In this document: positions 16,838 through 24,818 of the stretch, one piece after another
Numbering within the stretch: the stretch's first letter is position 1
Layout: each line of letters opens with the position of its first letter
Assembly (NCBI RefSeq): GCF_001423425.1
Contig: NZ_LMNX01000004.1
Coordinates: forward strand, 372,001 to 436,000
From: Rhizobium sp. Leaf306
Lineage (GTDB): Bacteria; Pseudomonadota; Alphaproteobacteria; Rhizobiales; Rhizobiaceae
Length of the DNA: 64,000 nucleotides
Direction: 5' to 3'
The notes under the pieces: model-generated
What the model was told of the DNA's origin: nothing
What the model saw: only the letters and a program-made list of their open reading frames with translations
Databases searched by the model: none
Made by a program: the position numbers and the translations under genes

Positions 16838-18376
16838 GTGTCTAATTTTTCTTCAAAAACTTCGCCGAGCCAGACAGGCTCTTCCGCACTTTCGTCCTGG
16901 CGCCGGTCGGAGCCATCCGGCCGTGCGATCATTCGACCCGGCCGCAACGTCTGGCGCAGCGCCGAGGCCGAGCGCGTCGGCTTCCTGATCGATGGCGAGG
17001 AATACTACCAGCGCCTGGACGACGTGTTGAAACAGGCCGAACGGTCCGTGATGATCCTCGGCTGGGACTTCAACCCTGGTATCAAGCTGCGTCCGCGCGA
17101 CCCTGATTGCCCGACGCTTGGTGCCACGCTGCGCCGCATGGTCGAGGAAAAGCCGGAACTGGAAATCCGCATTCTCGTCTGGGGCATGGGTCCGGTCTAT
17201 TCCGGCAAGAGCCTGAAGATGTTCGGCAAGATGGACTGGAACGACCATCCGCGCATCGAATTGCGTTTCGATTTCGAGCATCCGCTGCGTGCCAGCCATC
17301 ACCAGAAAATCGTCGTGGTCGACGATAGGACCGCCTTTGTCGGCGGCATCGATCTGACCGCGCGCCGCTGGGACGACCGCGGGCATGCCTGCATCAACCC
17401 GGCTCGGACCTCCCCCGACGGCACGACCTATGGTCCCGTTCACGACATGCAGACGATCGTCACCGGCGATATCGCCCGGCTGATCGGCGACGTGACGCGC
17501 CGGCGCTGGAAAAAGGTGACGAAGATCGAGCTCGAACCGGTCACGGTTGCGGGCGAAGCCGCCTGGCCGCAGGATCTCGAACCCAATCTCACGAATTGCC
17601 GCAGCGGACTTGCGCTGACCGAACCCTGGAAATGGAAGGGTCGCCGCGGTCATCGCGAGGCGATCAAGCTTACCCATGATGCGCTGAAGGCAGCCGAGCG
17701 GCACCTCTATATCGAGACGCAGTATCTCGCCTCCTTCGGCGTGGCGCGCACACTTGCCCGCAAGCTCAAGGCGGCGCAGGGCCCGGAAATCGTCATCATC
17801 GTGACGCGCGAATCCCACGGCTTCCTCGAAAAGCTGATGATGGGCAACAACCGCACCCGCCTGATCCGCCGCCTAAAGCGCGCGGATCGCTACGGCCGGC
17901 TGCGGATCTACTACGCCACGACCCCGGATGCCGATGGCAACGATCGCGAGATCATTGTTCATTCCAAGCTGATCGTGGTCGACGACCGCTTCGTGCGGGT
18001 TGGCTCGTCCAATCTCAACAACCGGTCGGAAGGGCTCGATACGGAATGCGATATCGCGCTCGAGACCGTCGAGGCTGCGTCGCAAAAGGCAATCCTTGAT
18101 CTGCGCGACGATCTTCTGGCCGAGCATCTCTGCGCCAACAAGGAAGACGTGTCCCGCATCATTCAGCAGACCGGATCGATGCTGGCGGCGATCGACATCC
18201 TGAACGTCAACCCACGTTGCCTGCGGCCGTTCGAGGTGGATACGCTGAAGGGCGAGATTACCTCGCTGTTCGGCACCGGTATTGTCGATCCGAAACAGCC
18301 GTTCTGGCCGATCCCGGAGATCAAGTCCGGGATCAGGAAGCTGTTTTCACGCCTTTCCTTCCGCCGTGCGGCCTGA
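16838..18376 (+). CDS. Phospholipase D / cardiolipin synthase-like protein
   Basis: A 512-residue (from GTG 16838) PLD-superfamily protein with two HKD active-site motifs. The first reads SHHQKIVVVDDRTAFVGG (His155, Lys157, Asp162 in this numbering). The second, near residue 375, reads VHSKLIVVDDRFVRVGSSN. Such enzymes transfer phosphatidyl groups; E. coli ClsB is a relative encoded between YbhP and YbhN. The same partners occur here (YbhN-like at 18347, EEP-family at 19359), so a role in phospholipid synthesis or remodelling is likely. No signal peptide is visible. The frame is open back to ATG 16802, but that codon lacks a ribosome site and overlaps the predicted promoter. Confidence 0.88.
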   Translation: MSNFSSKTSPSQTGSSALSSWRRSEPSGRAIIRPGRNVWRSAEAERVGFLIDGEEYYQRLDDVLKQAERSVMILGWDFNPGIKLRPRDPDCPTLGATLRRMVEEKPELEIRILVWGMGPVYSGKSLKMFGKMDWNDHPRIELRFDFEHPLRASHHQKIVVVDDRTAFVGGIDLTARRWDDRGHACINPARTSPDGTTYGPVHDMQTIVTGDIARLIGDVTRRRWKKVTKIELEPVTVAGEAAWPQDLEPNLTNCRSGLALTEPWKWKGRRGHREAIKLTHDALKAAERHLYIETQYLASFGVARTLARKLKAAQGPEIVIIVTRESHGFLEKLMMGNNRTRLIRRLKRADRYGRLRIYYATTPDADGNDREIIVHSKLIVVDDRFVRVGSSNLNNRSEGLDTECDIALETVEAASQKAILDLRDDLLAEHLCANKEDVSRIIQQTGSMLAAIDILNVNPRCLRPFEVDTLKGEITSLFGTGIVDPKQPFWPIPEIKSGIRKLFSRLSFRRAA

Positions 18377-19297
18377 ATAAGCACTTCCCTGACGCCGGTA
18401 ATAGGCCTCGCTTGCGATCAGCACCGGTACGCCGATCGCGAGCGGCACGAAGAAGTAGAGGACGCGGAAAGCGATCAGTGCGCCGATCGCCGATGTGCCC
18501 GGCAACAGGTTCAGCATGACCGCTTCCAGCACGCCGAGACCGCCAGGCACGTGGCTAACCAACGCGCCGAGATTGGCGGTCACGTAGGCGCTGGCGACCT
18601 GCAGGAATCCGACATCGGTAAACGCAAGCAGCAGCTGGCGGATCGCGGAGGCGACACAGAGGAAATTCAGTGTGCCGACGATGATCTGGCCGATCGCGAG
18701 CGACAGATCCGGCGGCGTGAAACGCCACGAGCGGACGGGCAACGGCCGGCGCACGAAAGCGCAAAGCAGTAGATAGGCAGCCGGCACGGCCAGACAGGCG
18801 AAACCGATGGCGGCCCTCTCTCCCCTGCCAAGGCCGAAGAAGTCGTCCGATCCATTGACATCGAGCAGCATGGCAATGCCGCCCAGTGTGGCAAGCCCCA
18901 ACCCAACAGTCGCGCCGCAAAACACGATGACCTTGGCAATGTCCTGAGGCTGAAGGCCCCAGCGGGAGTAGAACCGGTAACGGACCGCGCCGCTGCTGAG
19001 CGCTGCCATGCCGACATTGTGGCCGATCGACAGGCTTGTGAAGGACGCGAGTGCCGTCTTATGGTAGGCAAGCGGCTTGCCCGCATAGCGCACGCCAAGC
19101 GCATCGAACATGCCAAGGCAGGCATAGGAGAGAATGACGAAGCCGAACGCGGCCACCAACCGAATGCCGGCGATGGACAGCACGGACTCCTCGATTTCGT
19201 CCCATGTGTAGCGTTGCAGGCTGCGGTAGACGAGGAGTGCGGCGAGGCAGACCGCGGCAACCACAAGACATTTGATGAGGGGCCGCCAGATCTTCAT
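18347..19297 (-). CDS. YbhN-like integral membrane protein (UPF0104 / lysylphosphatidylglycerol synthase TM family)
   Basis: A 316-residue protein with about eight membrane helices, matching the flippase-like transmembrane domain shared by MprF and YbhN. Characteristic segments are SLSIGHNVGMAALSSGAVRYRFY and ANLGALVSHVPGGLGVLEAV, quoted here in part as GHNVGMAALSSGAVRYR and SHVPGGLGVLEAV. In E. coli ybhN is adjacent to clsB and ybhP; here it converges on the PLD gene with a 30-bp overlap. ATG 19297 was selected because GGAGATGGA lies just upstream; ATG 19312 has no site. It probably moves or supports lipids across the inner membrane. Confidence 0.88.
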   Translation of the reverse strand: MKIWRPLIKCLVVAAVCLAALLVYRSLQRYTWDEIEESVLSIAGIRLVAAFGFVILSYACLGMFDALGVRYAGKPLAYHKTALASFTSLSIGHNVGMAALSSGAVRYRFYSRWGLQPQDIAKVIVFCGATVGLGLATLGGIAMLLDVNGSDDFFGLGRGERAAIGFACLAVPAAYLLLCAFVRRPLPVRSWRFTPPDLSLAIGQIIVGTLNFLCVASAIRQLLLAFTDVGFLQVASAYVTANLGALVSHVPGGLGVLEAVMLNLLPGTSAIGALIAFRVLYFFVPLAIGVPVLIASEAYYRRQGSAYSGRTAEGKA

Positions 19298-19324
19298 TCC
19301 ATCTCCATTCATGCTGTGCAGGGT

Positions 19325-19352
19325 GGAACGAAATGACTGTCCAAGGTGTTCC
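19325..19352. promoter_or_regulatory. Overlapping divergent EcfG-type promoters between the ybhN-like and EEP genes
   Basis: GGAAC (19325-19329) is separated by 18 bases from GTTCC (19348-19352). Read on either strand this gives GGAAC-N18-GTT, so each -35 box overlaps the -10 box of the opposite promoter. The minus-strand copy gives a normal leader for the YbhN-like gene (about 23 bases). The plus-strand copy would start almost at ATG 19359, implying a leaderless mRNA, so it is less certain. Confidence 0.5.
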
Positions 19353-19358
19353 CGCGCT

Positions 19359-20132
19359 ATGATCGATGCGCTTCCCAAACAGCCCTCCAACACCTCGCCT
19401 CAAACTCCCTCCCGGCGGCGCCTGAAAATCCTGAGCTACAACGTGCATAGCTGCATCGGGACCGATCGACGGCTCGATCCCACGCGGATCGCCGACGTCA
19501 TCTCGGAGTTGAAGCCTGATATTATCGGCCTGCAGGAACTGGATGTCGGCCGCTCGCGCACCGGTGGCGTCGATCAGGTCGATATCATCGCCCGCGAGGT
19601 GGAGATGGACTACCATTTTCACGCGGCGCTGCATGTGGCCGAGGAACGCTACGGCGACGCCATTCTGACATCCCTGCCGCTGAAAGTGATCAAGGCCGAC
19701 ATGCTTTCCTCGATCGGCGAGCAGCGCGGCGCAGTCTGGGTGGAAATCGACGTCGGTGGCAAACCGCTGCAGGTCTTCAACACCCATCTCGGACTCCGCG
19801 GTAAAGACCGGATGGCGCAGATGACGGAGCTGACGGGCCCGGACTGGCTCGGCGGCCTCGAGAAGGAAAACCCGGCGCGCATCCTGATCGGCGACTTCAA
19901 CTCGACACCGATCACGAGGACCTACCGGCATGCGGCCAAGCGCCTGACCGATGTGCAGACGGCGCTTGTCAAACCTTGGCGGGCAACGTTTCCGTCCCGC
20001 TTTCCGCTGCTTCGGCTCGACCACATCTTTGTTTCCGACAGCATCAATGTGATCGATGCCGAAGTGATCTCGACACCGCTGACGCGGCGGGCATCCGACC
20101 ACTTGCCGTTGTTGGCGACGATTGAAATCTAG
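19359..20132 (+). CDS. Endonuclease/exonuclease/phosphatase (EEP) family protein, YbhP-like
   Basis: A 257-residue member of the EEP fold. Active-site motifs are LKILSYNVHSC (start of domain), GLQELDVG with the metal-binding Glu, GDAILTSLPL, FNTHLGLRG, LIGDFNSTP with catalytic Asp-Asn, and ASDHLPLLATI with the catalytic Asp-His. No signal peptide or membrane segment is apparent. Given the neighbouring PLD and YbhN-like genes it is the counterpart of E. coli YbhP and may act on a lipid head group. EEP proteins also include nucleases, so the substrate is open. ATG 19359 has only a distant AAGG upstream. Its stop overlaps the PRTase stop by four bases. Confidence 0.85.
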   Translation: MIDALPKQPSNTSPQTPSRRRLKILSYNVHSCIGTDRRLDPTRIADVISELKPDIIGLQELDVGRSRTGGVDQVDIIAREVEMDYHFHAALHVAEERYGDAILTSLPLKVIKADMLSSIGEQRGAVWVEIDVGGKPLQVFNTHLGLRGKDRMAQMTELTGPDWLGGLEKENPARILIGDFNSTPITRTYRHAAKRLTDVQTALVKPWRATFPSRFPLLRLDHIFVSDSINVIDAEVISTPLTRRASDHLPLLATIEI

Positions 20133-20869
20133 TTGAGCAACCGCTCCGACCGTCTGGCTTCCTTGAGCAGCCGGACGACGTCCTGATCGGTGGTTTCCGG
20201 GAAATCCTCGTAGTGGTCACCGGCATCGCCGAATGATGGCGGGATCGACAGGCAGACCACGTCTTCAACCTTGTCCCTGATTGCATCGAGCGTGTCCTGC
20301 GAGGCGACCGGTACGGCAAGGGTAATGATCGCGACACCCAGATGCCTGAGCGCGTGGATGCTGACCTCCATCGACCCGGCATCGGAAAGCCCCTCATCGA
20401 TCAGAATGACGTGACGGCCGGCAAGATCGTGCTCGTCGGCGTGATCCTCGCCGAAATACATCCGGTGATGGCGGTCGACCTCGGCGATCTGATGCTGCCG
20501 CTCCGTGTTGAGATAGCCAGGAGGCAGGGGAAAACGCCGCACGCTTGCCTCGTCGATATGGACGATTGGTTCTTTGGCGTCGACCACGGCGCCGATGCTC
20601 AATTCCGGGTGGCCGGGGGCAGCGATCCTGCGCAGGATCAAGAGATCGAGATGCAGTCCAAGCCGCTGCGCCACTTCGAACGCCACCGGCACGCCGCCGC
20701 GCGGCACGGCGACCACCACGGGATCGCCGGCGACAGAGGACAAGGATTGTGAGATTTGCAGTGTCTCGGCCAGCTGCCGGCCGGCATCACTGCGATCGGC
20801 AAACTCAGGCGTTGCCGTTTCCGCCTTGCGGGCCTGCACCCGTTTCCAGAAATGACCCAATCCCAGCAT
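20129..20869 (-). CDS. Phosphoribosyltransferase-family protein with divergent PRPP loop
   Basis: A 246-residue protein with a type-I phosphoribosyltransferase fold. VVAVPRGGVPVAFEVAQRL is the PPi-binding loop region and LDLLILRRIAAPGHPELSIG the flexible-loop region, typical of the family often fused to alpha/beta hydrolases. The PRPP-binding loop, normally VDDGLATGATM-like, reads IDEGLSDAGSM, so catalysis may be altered or lost. ATG 20869 has a GGAGGAGG site; the frame extends upstream to 21034 but crosses the predicted stress promoter. It probably belongs to the same stress regulon as its neighbours. Confidence 0.82.
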   Translation of the reverse strand: MLGLGHFWKRVQARKAETATPEFADRSDAGRQLAETLQISQSLSSVAGDPVVVAVPRGGVPVAFEVAQRLGLHLDLLILRRIAAPGHPELSIGAVVDAKEPIVHIDEASVRRFPLPPGYLNTERQHQIAEVDRHHRMYFGEDHADEHDLAGRHVILIDEGLSDAGSMEVSIHALRHLGVAIITLAVPVASQDTLDAIRDKVEDVVCLSIPPSFGDAGDHYEDFPETTDQDVVRLLKEARRSERLLN

Positions 20870-20908
20870 CGCATCCTCCTCCCAGGCTTCGATCCGTTCA
20901 TGCGGTGT

Positions 20909-20933
20909 AACCGACAGGATATCGGATCGTTCC
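20909..20933 (-). promoter_or_regulatory. Predicted EcfG/RpoE2-type promoter for the phosphoribosyltransferase gene
   Basis: Minus strand: GGAAC (plus coordinates 20929-20933), 17 bases, GTT (20909-20911). The predicted start near 20902 gives a leader of about 33 bases with the GGAGGAGG site. Confidence 0.6.
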
Positions 20934-21047
20934 GGGCAAGAAAAGGATTTCACACTTTCTGCGGGAACAAACCGCCAGGGGTTCGTGTTCACGGACTTGT
21001 AGGTCGCATCCATCAGCGCGACCGGCAAAGTCACAATCTCCCCAACT

Positions 21048-21074
21048 GGCGCTTCCCTCGGGAAGCGCCTTTTT
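21048..21074 (+). terminator. Strong intrinsic terminator on the plus strand, no plus-strand gene just upstream
   Basis: GGCGCTTCCC-TC-GGGAAGCGCC followed by TTTTT is a perfect 10-bp stem with a T-run on the plus strand. The nearest plus-strand gene ends 900 bases away. It could act for the minus-strand XRE gene that ends at 21096, but no T-run follows in that direction. It may instead mark the 3' end of a small RNA starting within about 20880-21000. Confidence 0.65.
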
Positions 21075-21095
21075 CACGTCTGCCGTTCTGCTCCG

Positions 21096-21650
21096 TTACC
21101 TTCGGGAAAGCGCCACAACGTAACGCGCCGGGACCTTACCGGGATTGAAGAAGACGCAGTCGGCGGGCGGCCCCAGCATGAGACAATCGCCCTCCTTCAG
21201 AGAATGCAGCACCGTGCCTTCGATGAAATCGAGCGCGCCCGCGAGAAGCCAGATCTGCTGATGCTGGAAGGCGAAGGCGGAGGCCGGATAGGGAACGCGC
21301 ACGGCAGGCGGCAGCAGAACCTCGATCAGTTCCAGCGGCGCATTGGGCGGCGACAGGGCCCGGCGGGTATAGCCGGTCTCGGGATCGGTCCAGACCGGCT
21401 GACCGGACTGCACGCGGAGCCGCTCCTCCCCGCCTTCCGCCAGTGCCAGAAGCACCGACAGCGGCAGGCCGAAAGCGCCGGACAGCCGGCCGAGCACGGC
21501 GGCCGATGGACTGGCCTCGCTGCGCTCGATCTTGCTGATCATCGCCTTCGACACGCCGGAGCGTTCGGCGAGTTCCGCAAGCGACCATTTGCGTGTCTCG
21601 CGTTCCGTTCTGAGCCGCGATGCGATGGCATCTCCAACTTCTGCTTCCAT
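21096..21650 (-). CDS. XRE-family regulator with C-terminal cupin domain
   Basis: A 184-residue regulator. The N-terminal Cro/C1-type HTH (about 10-65, KWSLAELAERSGVSKAMISK) is joined to a C-terminal cupin (about 105-180, with HQQIWLLAGALDFIEG). XRE-cupin proteins often control amino acid or polyamine metabolism. The ATG at 21650 has a GGATAA site. It diverges from an LLM monooxygenase gene, which it may control; the 95-base gap holds an imperfect inverted repeat (TTCTAT ... ATAGGAA at about 21681-21701). Confidence 0.9.
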   Translation of the reverse strand: MEAEVGDAIASRLRTERETRKWSLAELAERSGVSKAMISKIERSEASPSAAVLGRLSGAFGLPLSVLLALAEGGEERLRVQSGQPVWTDPETGYTRRALSPPNAPLELIEVLLPPAVRVPYPASAFAFQHQQIWLLAGALDFIEGTVLHSLKEGDCLMLGPPADCVFFNPGKVPARYVVALSRR

Positions 21651-21745
21651 GGCTTTATCCGCTTGCCTCCGAACGATCGTCTTCTATAGTGGACGATAGG
21701 AACTTATAAGAGACGCACCAGATCTGCAACGCGGGGGAATGCTCT

Positions 21746-23110
21746 TTGCGCGAAATCCGATTCAACGCCTTCGACATGAACTGTGTCAGCCATATCCAAC
21801 ACGGATTGTGGACGCATCCGCGCGACCAGTCCAACCGTTACACCGAACTCGCCTACTGGACGGATTACGCCAAACGGCTGGAGGCCGGCCTGTTTGACGG
21901 GATTTTCCTGGCCGACGTGGTGGGCGTCTACGACGTCTACGGCGAAAGCCCGGATGCGGCCTTGAGGGGCGCCGTCCAGGTTCCGGTGAATGATCCCATG
22001 CTGCTGGTGCCGGCCATGGCGGCGGTGACGAAGCACCTCTCCTTCGGTGTGACGGCGAACCTCACCTACGAGCAACCCTTCCTGTTTGCCCGTCGCATGT
22101 CGACGCTCGATCACCTGACCGGTGGTCGGATCGGCTGGAATATCGTGACGGGCTATCTCGACAGCGCGGCGAAAGCGATCGGCCTCGATGCGCAGATGGC
22201 GCATGACGACCGCTACGATCTCGCCGACGAATATATGGACGTGATCTACAAGCTGCTGGAAGGCAGTTGGGACGACGATGCCGTCGTGTTCGACCGCGCC
22301 GCCGGTGTCTACGCCGACCCGGCCAAGGTTCGAAAGATCAGCCACGAGGGCCGGCAGTACCGGCTGGACGCGATGCATCTTTCCGCCCCCTCCCCGCAGA
22401 GAACGCCGGTTCTCTATCAGGCTGGCTCTTCCACCCGCGGCCGGGCGTTTGCCGCAACCCATGCCGAATGCGTCTTCGTCAACGGCCAGAAGATGGAAAG
22501 TGTGCGCGACCTCGTCGACGATATTCGCGCCCGTGCGCTTGCCGGCGGCCGAACCGCCGATGATCTGAAAGTCTTTGTCGGTGCAACGATCATCACCGGC
22601 CGCACGGAAAAGGAAGCGCAGGAGAAGTTCGAGGATTATCGCAGCCATGCCAGTTCCGAGGCAGCACTTGTCCATGCCAGCGCATCGCTCGGCATCGATT
22701 TTGCGCGCTACGATCTCGACGAACCGATCCAGACCGGCAAAAGCGATGCCATCGTCTCCAATGTCGAGGCGATGACCCGCGGCGCCGGACCGCAATGGAC
22801 GAAGCGCAAGCTGCTCGACCAGATGATTCTCGGCAGCCGCCAGATGCCGATGGTGGGTTCAGCCGAGCAGATCGCCGACCGCCTGCAGGAGTGGATGGAA
22901 AAGGCCGATGTCGACGGGTTCAACCTGTCGCGCACCGTGGTACCGGAATGTTTCGACGACGTGATCGAGCTGGTGATCCCCATTCTGCAGGAACGCGGGG
23001 TCTACAAAACAGGCTACCGCGAGGGCACGCTGCGCGAAAAACTGTTCGGTGCGCCGCGATTGCCGGCCCGCCATGTGGGCGGTCGTTTCAGGACGGGAAA
23101 CCGCGATTGA
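21746..23110 (+). CDS. LLM-class FMN-dependent monooxygenase (NtaA/SnaA/DszA family)
   Basis: A 454-residue flavin-dependent monooxygenase of the bacterial luciferase-like group. Conserved segments are FDGIFLADVVGVYD, TLDHLTGGRIGWNIVTGYL near residues 120-138, VLYQAGSSTRGRAFAATHAE near 225-245, and MVGSAEQIADRLQEWM. NtaA/SnaA/DszA enzymes use FMNH2 from a separate reductase to oxidise chelators, sulfur compounds or similar molecules. The substrate is not predictable. The start is TTG at 21746 with GGGGGA seven bases upstream. The next gene, an aminotransferase, is 88 bases downstream on the same strand and may belong to the same pathway. Confidence 0.9.
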   Translation: MREIRFNAFDMNCVSHIQHGLWTHPRDQSNRYTELAYWTDYAKRLEAGLFDGIFLADVVGVYDVYGESPDAALRGAVQVPVNDPMLLVPAMAAVTKHLSFGVTANLTYEQPFLFARRMSTLDHLTGGRIGWNIVTGYLDSAAKAIGLDAQMAHDDRYDLADEYMDVIYKLLEGSWDDDAVVFDRAAGVYADPAKVRKISHEGRQYRLDAMHLSAPSPQRTPVLYQAGSSTRGRAFAATHAECVFVNGQKMESVRDLVDDIRARALAGGRTADDLKVFVGATIITGRTEKEAQEKFEDYRSHASSEAALVHASASLGIDFARYDLDEPIQTGKSDAIVSNVEAMTRGAGPQWTKRKLLDQMILGSRQMPMVGSAEQIADRLQEWMEKADVDGFNLSRTVVPECFDDVIELVIPILQERGVYKTGYREGTLREKLFGAPRLPARHVGGRFRTGNRD

Positions 23111-23198
23111 CGGCCAGCACCCATGCCGCGCCATTTGCTCCGGCGCGGCGTATTTGCTAGAGGCGGCCCATCCTAATCCTCGAACATGAGGCCTATCC

Positions 23199-24401
23199 AT
23201 GCGCTATGCCACGATCACCGACCGTCTCGCCCATCTCGGTTCAGGCCGCTGGGCGCTGCATCTGACCGCAAGGCGCATGAAGGCCGAGGGGGAGGACGTG
23301 GTCGAGCTGACGATCGGCGAGCCTGATGTGGTGCCTGACCGAGCGCTGCTGGATGAGGCCGCGCGCGCCATGTATGCCGGTCGCACCCGCTATTCCAACG
23401 GCCGCGGCGAGCCGGATACGCTGAAGGCGCTCGTTGCGAAATATTCGAAACGCCGCCCCGGCGTGACGGAAAAGAATTTTCTCTGCTTTCCCGGCACCCA
23501 GAGCGCGCTCTACTGCGTCATGACCGGCCTGGTTGGCGCTGGCGATGGCGTGCTGGTCGGCGATCCGCTCTACGCGACCTATGAGGGCGTTATCGCCTCC
23601 ACCGGCGCGCACATGATCCCCGTGCCGCTGCGGCCGGAAAACAAGTTCCACATGCAGCCGGACGATCTGGAACGGGCCGTGACGCCGGAAGCACGCGTGC
23701 TGCTTCTGAACACGCCGCACAACCCGACCGGTGCCGTTCTGTCAGCCTCCGAAATCGCAAGGATCGGCGAGATCTGCCGCAAGCACGATCTCTGGATCAT
23801 CTGCGACGAGGTTTATGAACAGCTGATCTTCGACGGCACCAGCTTTGCCTCACCCTTTGACATGGCGGAACTGGCGGAGCGCACGATCGTGGTCTCGTCC
23901 ATCTCCAAGTCGCACGCGGCACCCGGATTCAGATCCGGCTGGGCAGCCGGCCCGGAGGAATTTTGCGAACGTCTGCTGCCGGTTTCTGAAATCATGCTGT
24001 TCGGCGTACAGCCCTTCATTGCCGACATGACCGCCATGGCGCTATCTGAAAACTTCCCGACAGCCGACGTGATGCGCGCCAATTATCACAGGCGCGCCGC
24101 GATCGTCGAAACTGTGCTGAAGGGCAACAATCTGGTCAAGCCGATGATGCCGGAAGGTGGGATGTTCATCCTGCTCGACGTGACGGCAACAGGCCTCGGT
24201 GGCGAGGAATTTGCCTGGGAACTGCTGCGCGAGGAAAAGGTGGCAGTCATGCCCGGCACGTCCTTCGGCGATCAGGCGGCAGGCTTTCTGCGCATATCGC
24301 TGACGGTGCCTGATGATGTGCTGGAGGGAGCGATCCGCCGCATCGGCGAACTCGCCAGCCGGATCGCGGCGCGCGAAGAGGCGCCGCCGCATATCCAGTA
24401 G
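23199..24401 (+). CDS. Class I/II pyridoxal-phosphate aminotransferase (aspartate aminotransferase-like)
   Basis: A 400-residue fold-type I PLP enzyme. The PLP-binding segment LLLNTPHNPTGAVLS contains the conserved Asn-Pro, followed by IICDEVYEQL with the Asp that contacts the cofactor. The Schiff-base lysine is in VSSISKSHAAPGFRSGW, with the substrate-carboxylate Arg in LRISL. Specificity is unknown. ATG 23199 has GAGG seven bases upstream. It is probably co-transcribed with the LLM monooxygenase. Confidence 0.92.
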   Translation: MRYATITDRLAHLGSGRWALHLTARRMKAEGEDVVELTIGEPDVVPDRALLDEAARAMYAGRTRYSNGRGEPDTLKALVAKYSKRRPGVTEKNFLCFPGTQSALYCVMTGLVGAGDGVLVGDPLYATYEGVIASTGAHMIPVPLRPENKFHMQPDDLERAVTPEARVLLLNTPHNPTGAVLSASEIARIGEICRKHDLWIICDEVYEQLIFDGTSFASPFDMAELAERTIVVSSISKSHAAPGFRSGWAAGPEEFCERLLPVSEIMLFGVQPFIADMTAMALSENFPTADVMRANYHRRAAIVETVLKGNNLVKPMMPEGGMFILLDVTATGLGGEEFAWELLREEKVAVMPGTSFGDQAAGFLRISLTVPDDVLEGAIRRIGELASRIAAREEAPPHIQ

Positions 24402-24433
24402 TCTCTCACCCGCGGCGACCGCGGGTGGAAGTC

Positions 24434-24739
24434 TCAGCCGCCGATGTCGCCGGCGTCGGCCTCATGATCGCTCGGGACGCCGGAGCCTTCGGCTCCAGCC
24501 GCCTTGCGGGCGCGATTGAGTTCGACGGTTGCCGCATCCGTCTTGCGCACTGACCCATCCTCGCCGGTACCAAAGCTCTTCTCGACCTTGTGGTCAGCCT
24601 GTACATCCTCAGCCGCATCGGCGGCCGGGTGGATGCTATCCCTTGACTGTTCGGAAACCTTGGGCTGGCTGCTGCCGAACCGGGTCGCTTCCTTGGAAGC
24701 CGTATCGGCTGCGGGGTCGACGTCTTTTTGGTCTGACAT
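24434..24739 (-). CDS. Small hydrophilic, probably disordered protein (101 residues)
   Basis: A 101-residue acidic protein (MSDQKDVDPAADTASKEATR at the start) rich in Ala, Asp, Glu, Lys and Ser. It has no membrane segment, no signal peptide and no recognisable domain. ATG 24739 has an AGGGAGA site. The longer frame to 24868 runs through the predicted promoter and was rejected. The stress-type promoter and composition suggest a stress-induced hydrophilin-like protein; this is inference. Confidence 0.75.
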   Translation of the reverse strand: MSDQKDVDPAADTASKEATRFGSSQPKVSEQSRDSIHPAADAAEDVQADHKVEKSFGTGEDGSVRKTDAATVELNRARKAAGAEGSGVPSDHEADAGDIGG

Positions 24740-24765
24740 AGCAAGTCTCCCTTGTTCCCAAGGAG

Positions 24766-24790
24766 AACACGGTCCGGCCACCATCGTTCC
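24766..24790 (-). promoter_or_regulatory. Predicted EcfG/RpoE2-type promoter for the 101-residue protein
   Basis: Minus strand: GGAAC (plus 24786-24790), 17 bases, GTT (plus 24766-24768). The predicted start lies about 20 bases before the start codon at 24739 and leaves room for the AGGGAGA site. Confidence 0.6.
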
Positions 24791-24818
24791 ATCCGAACTG
24801 GGAGGCCCAATCCCTGAT

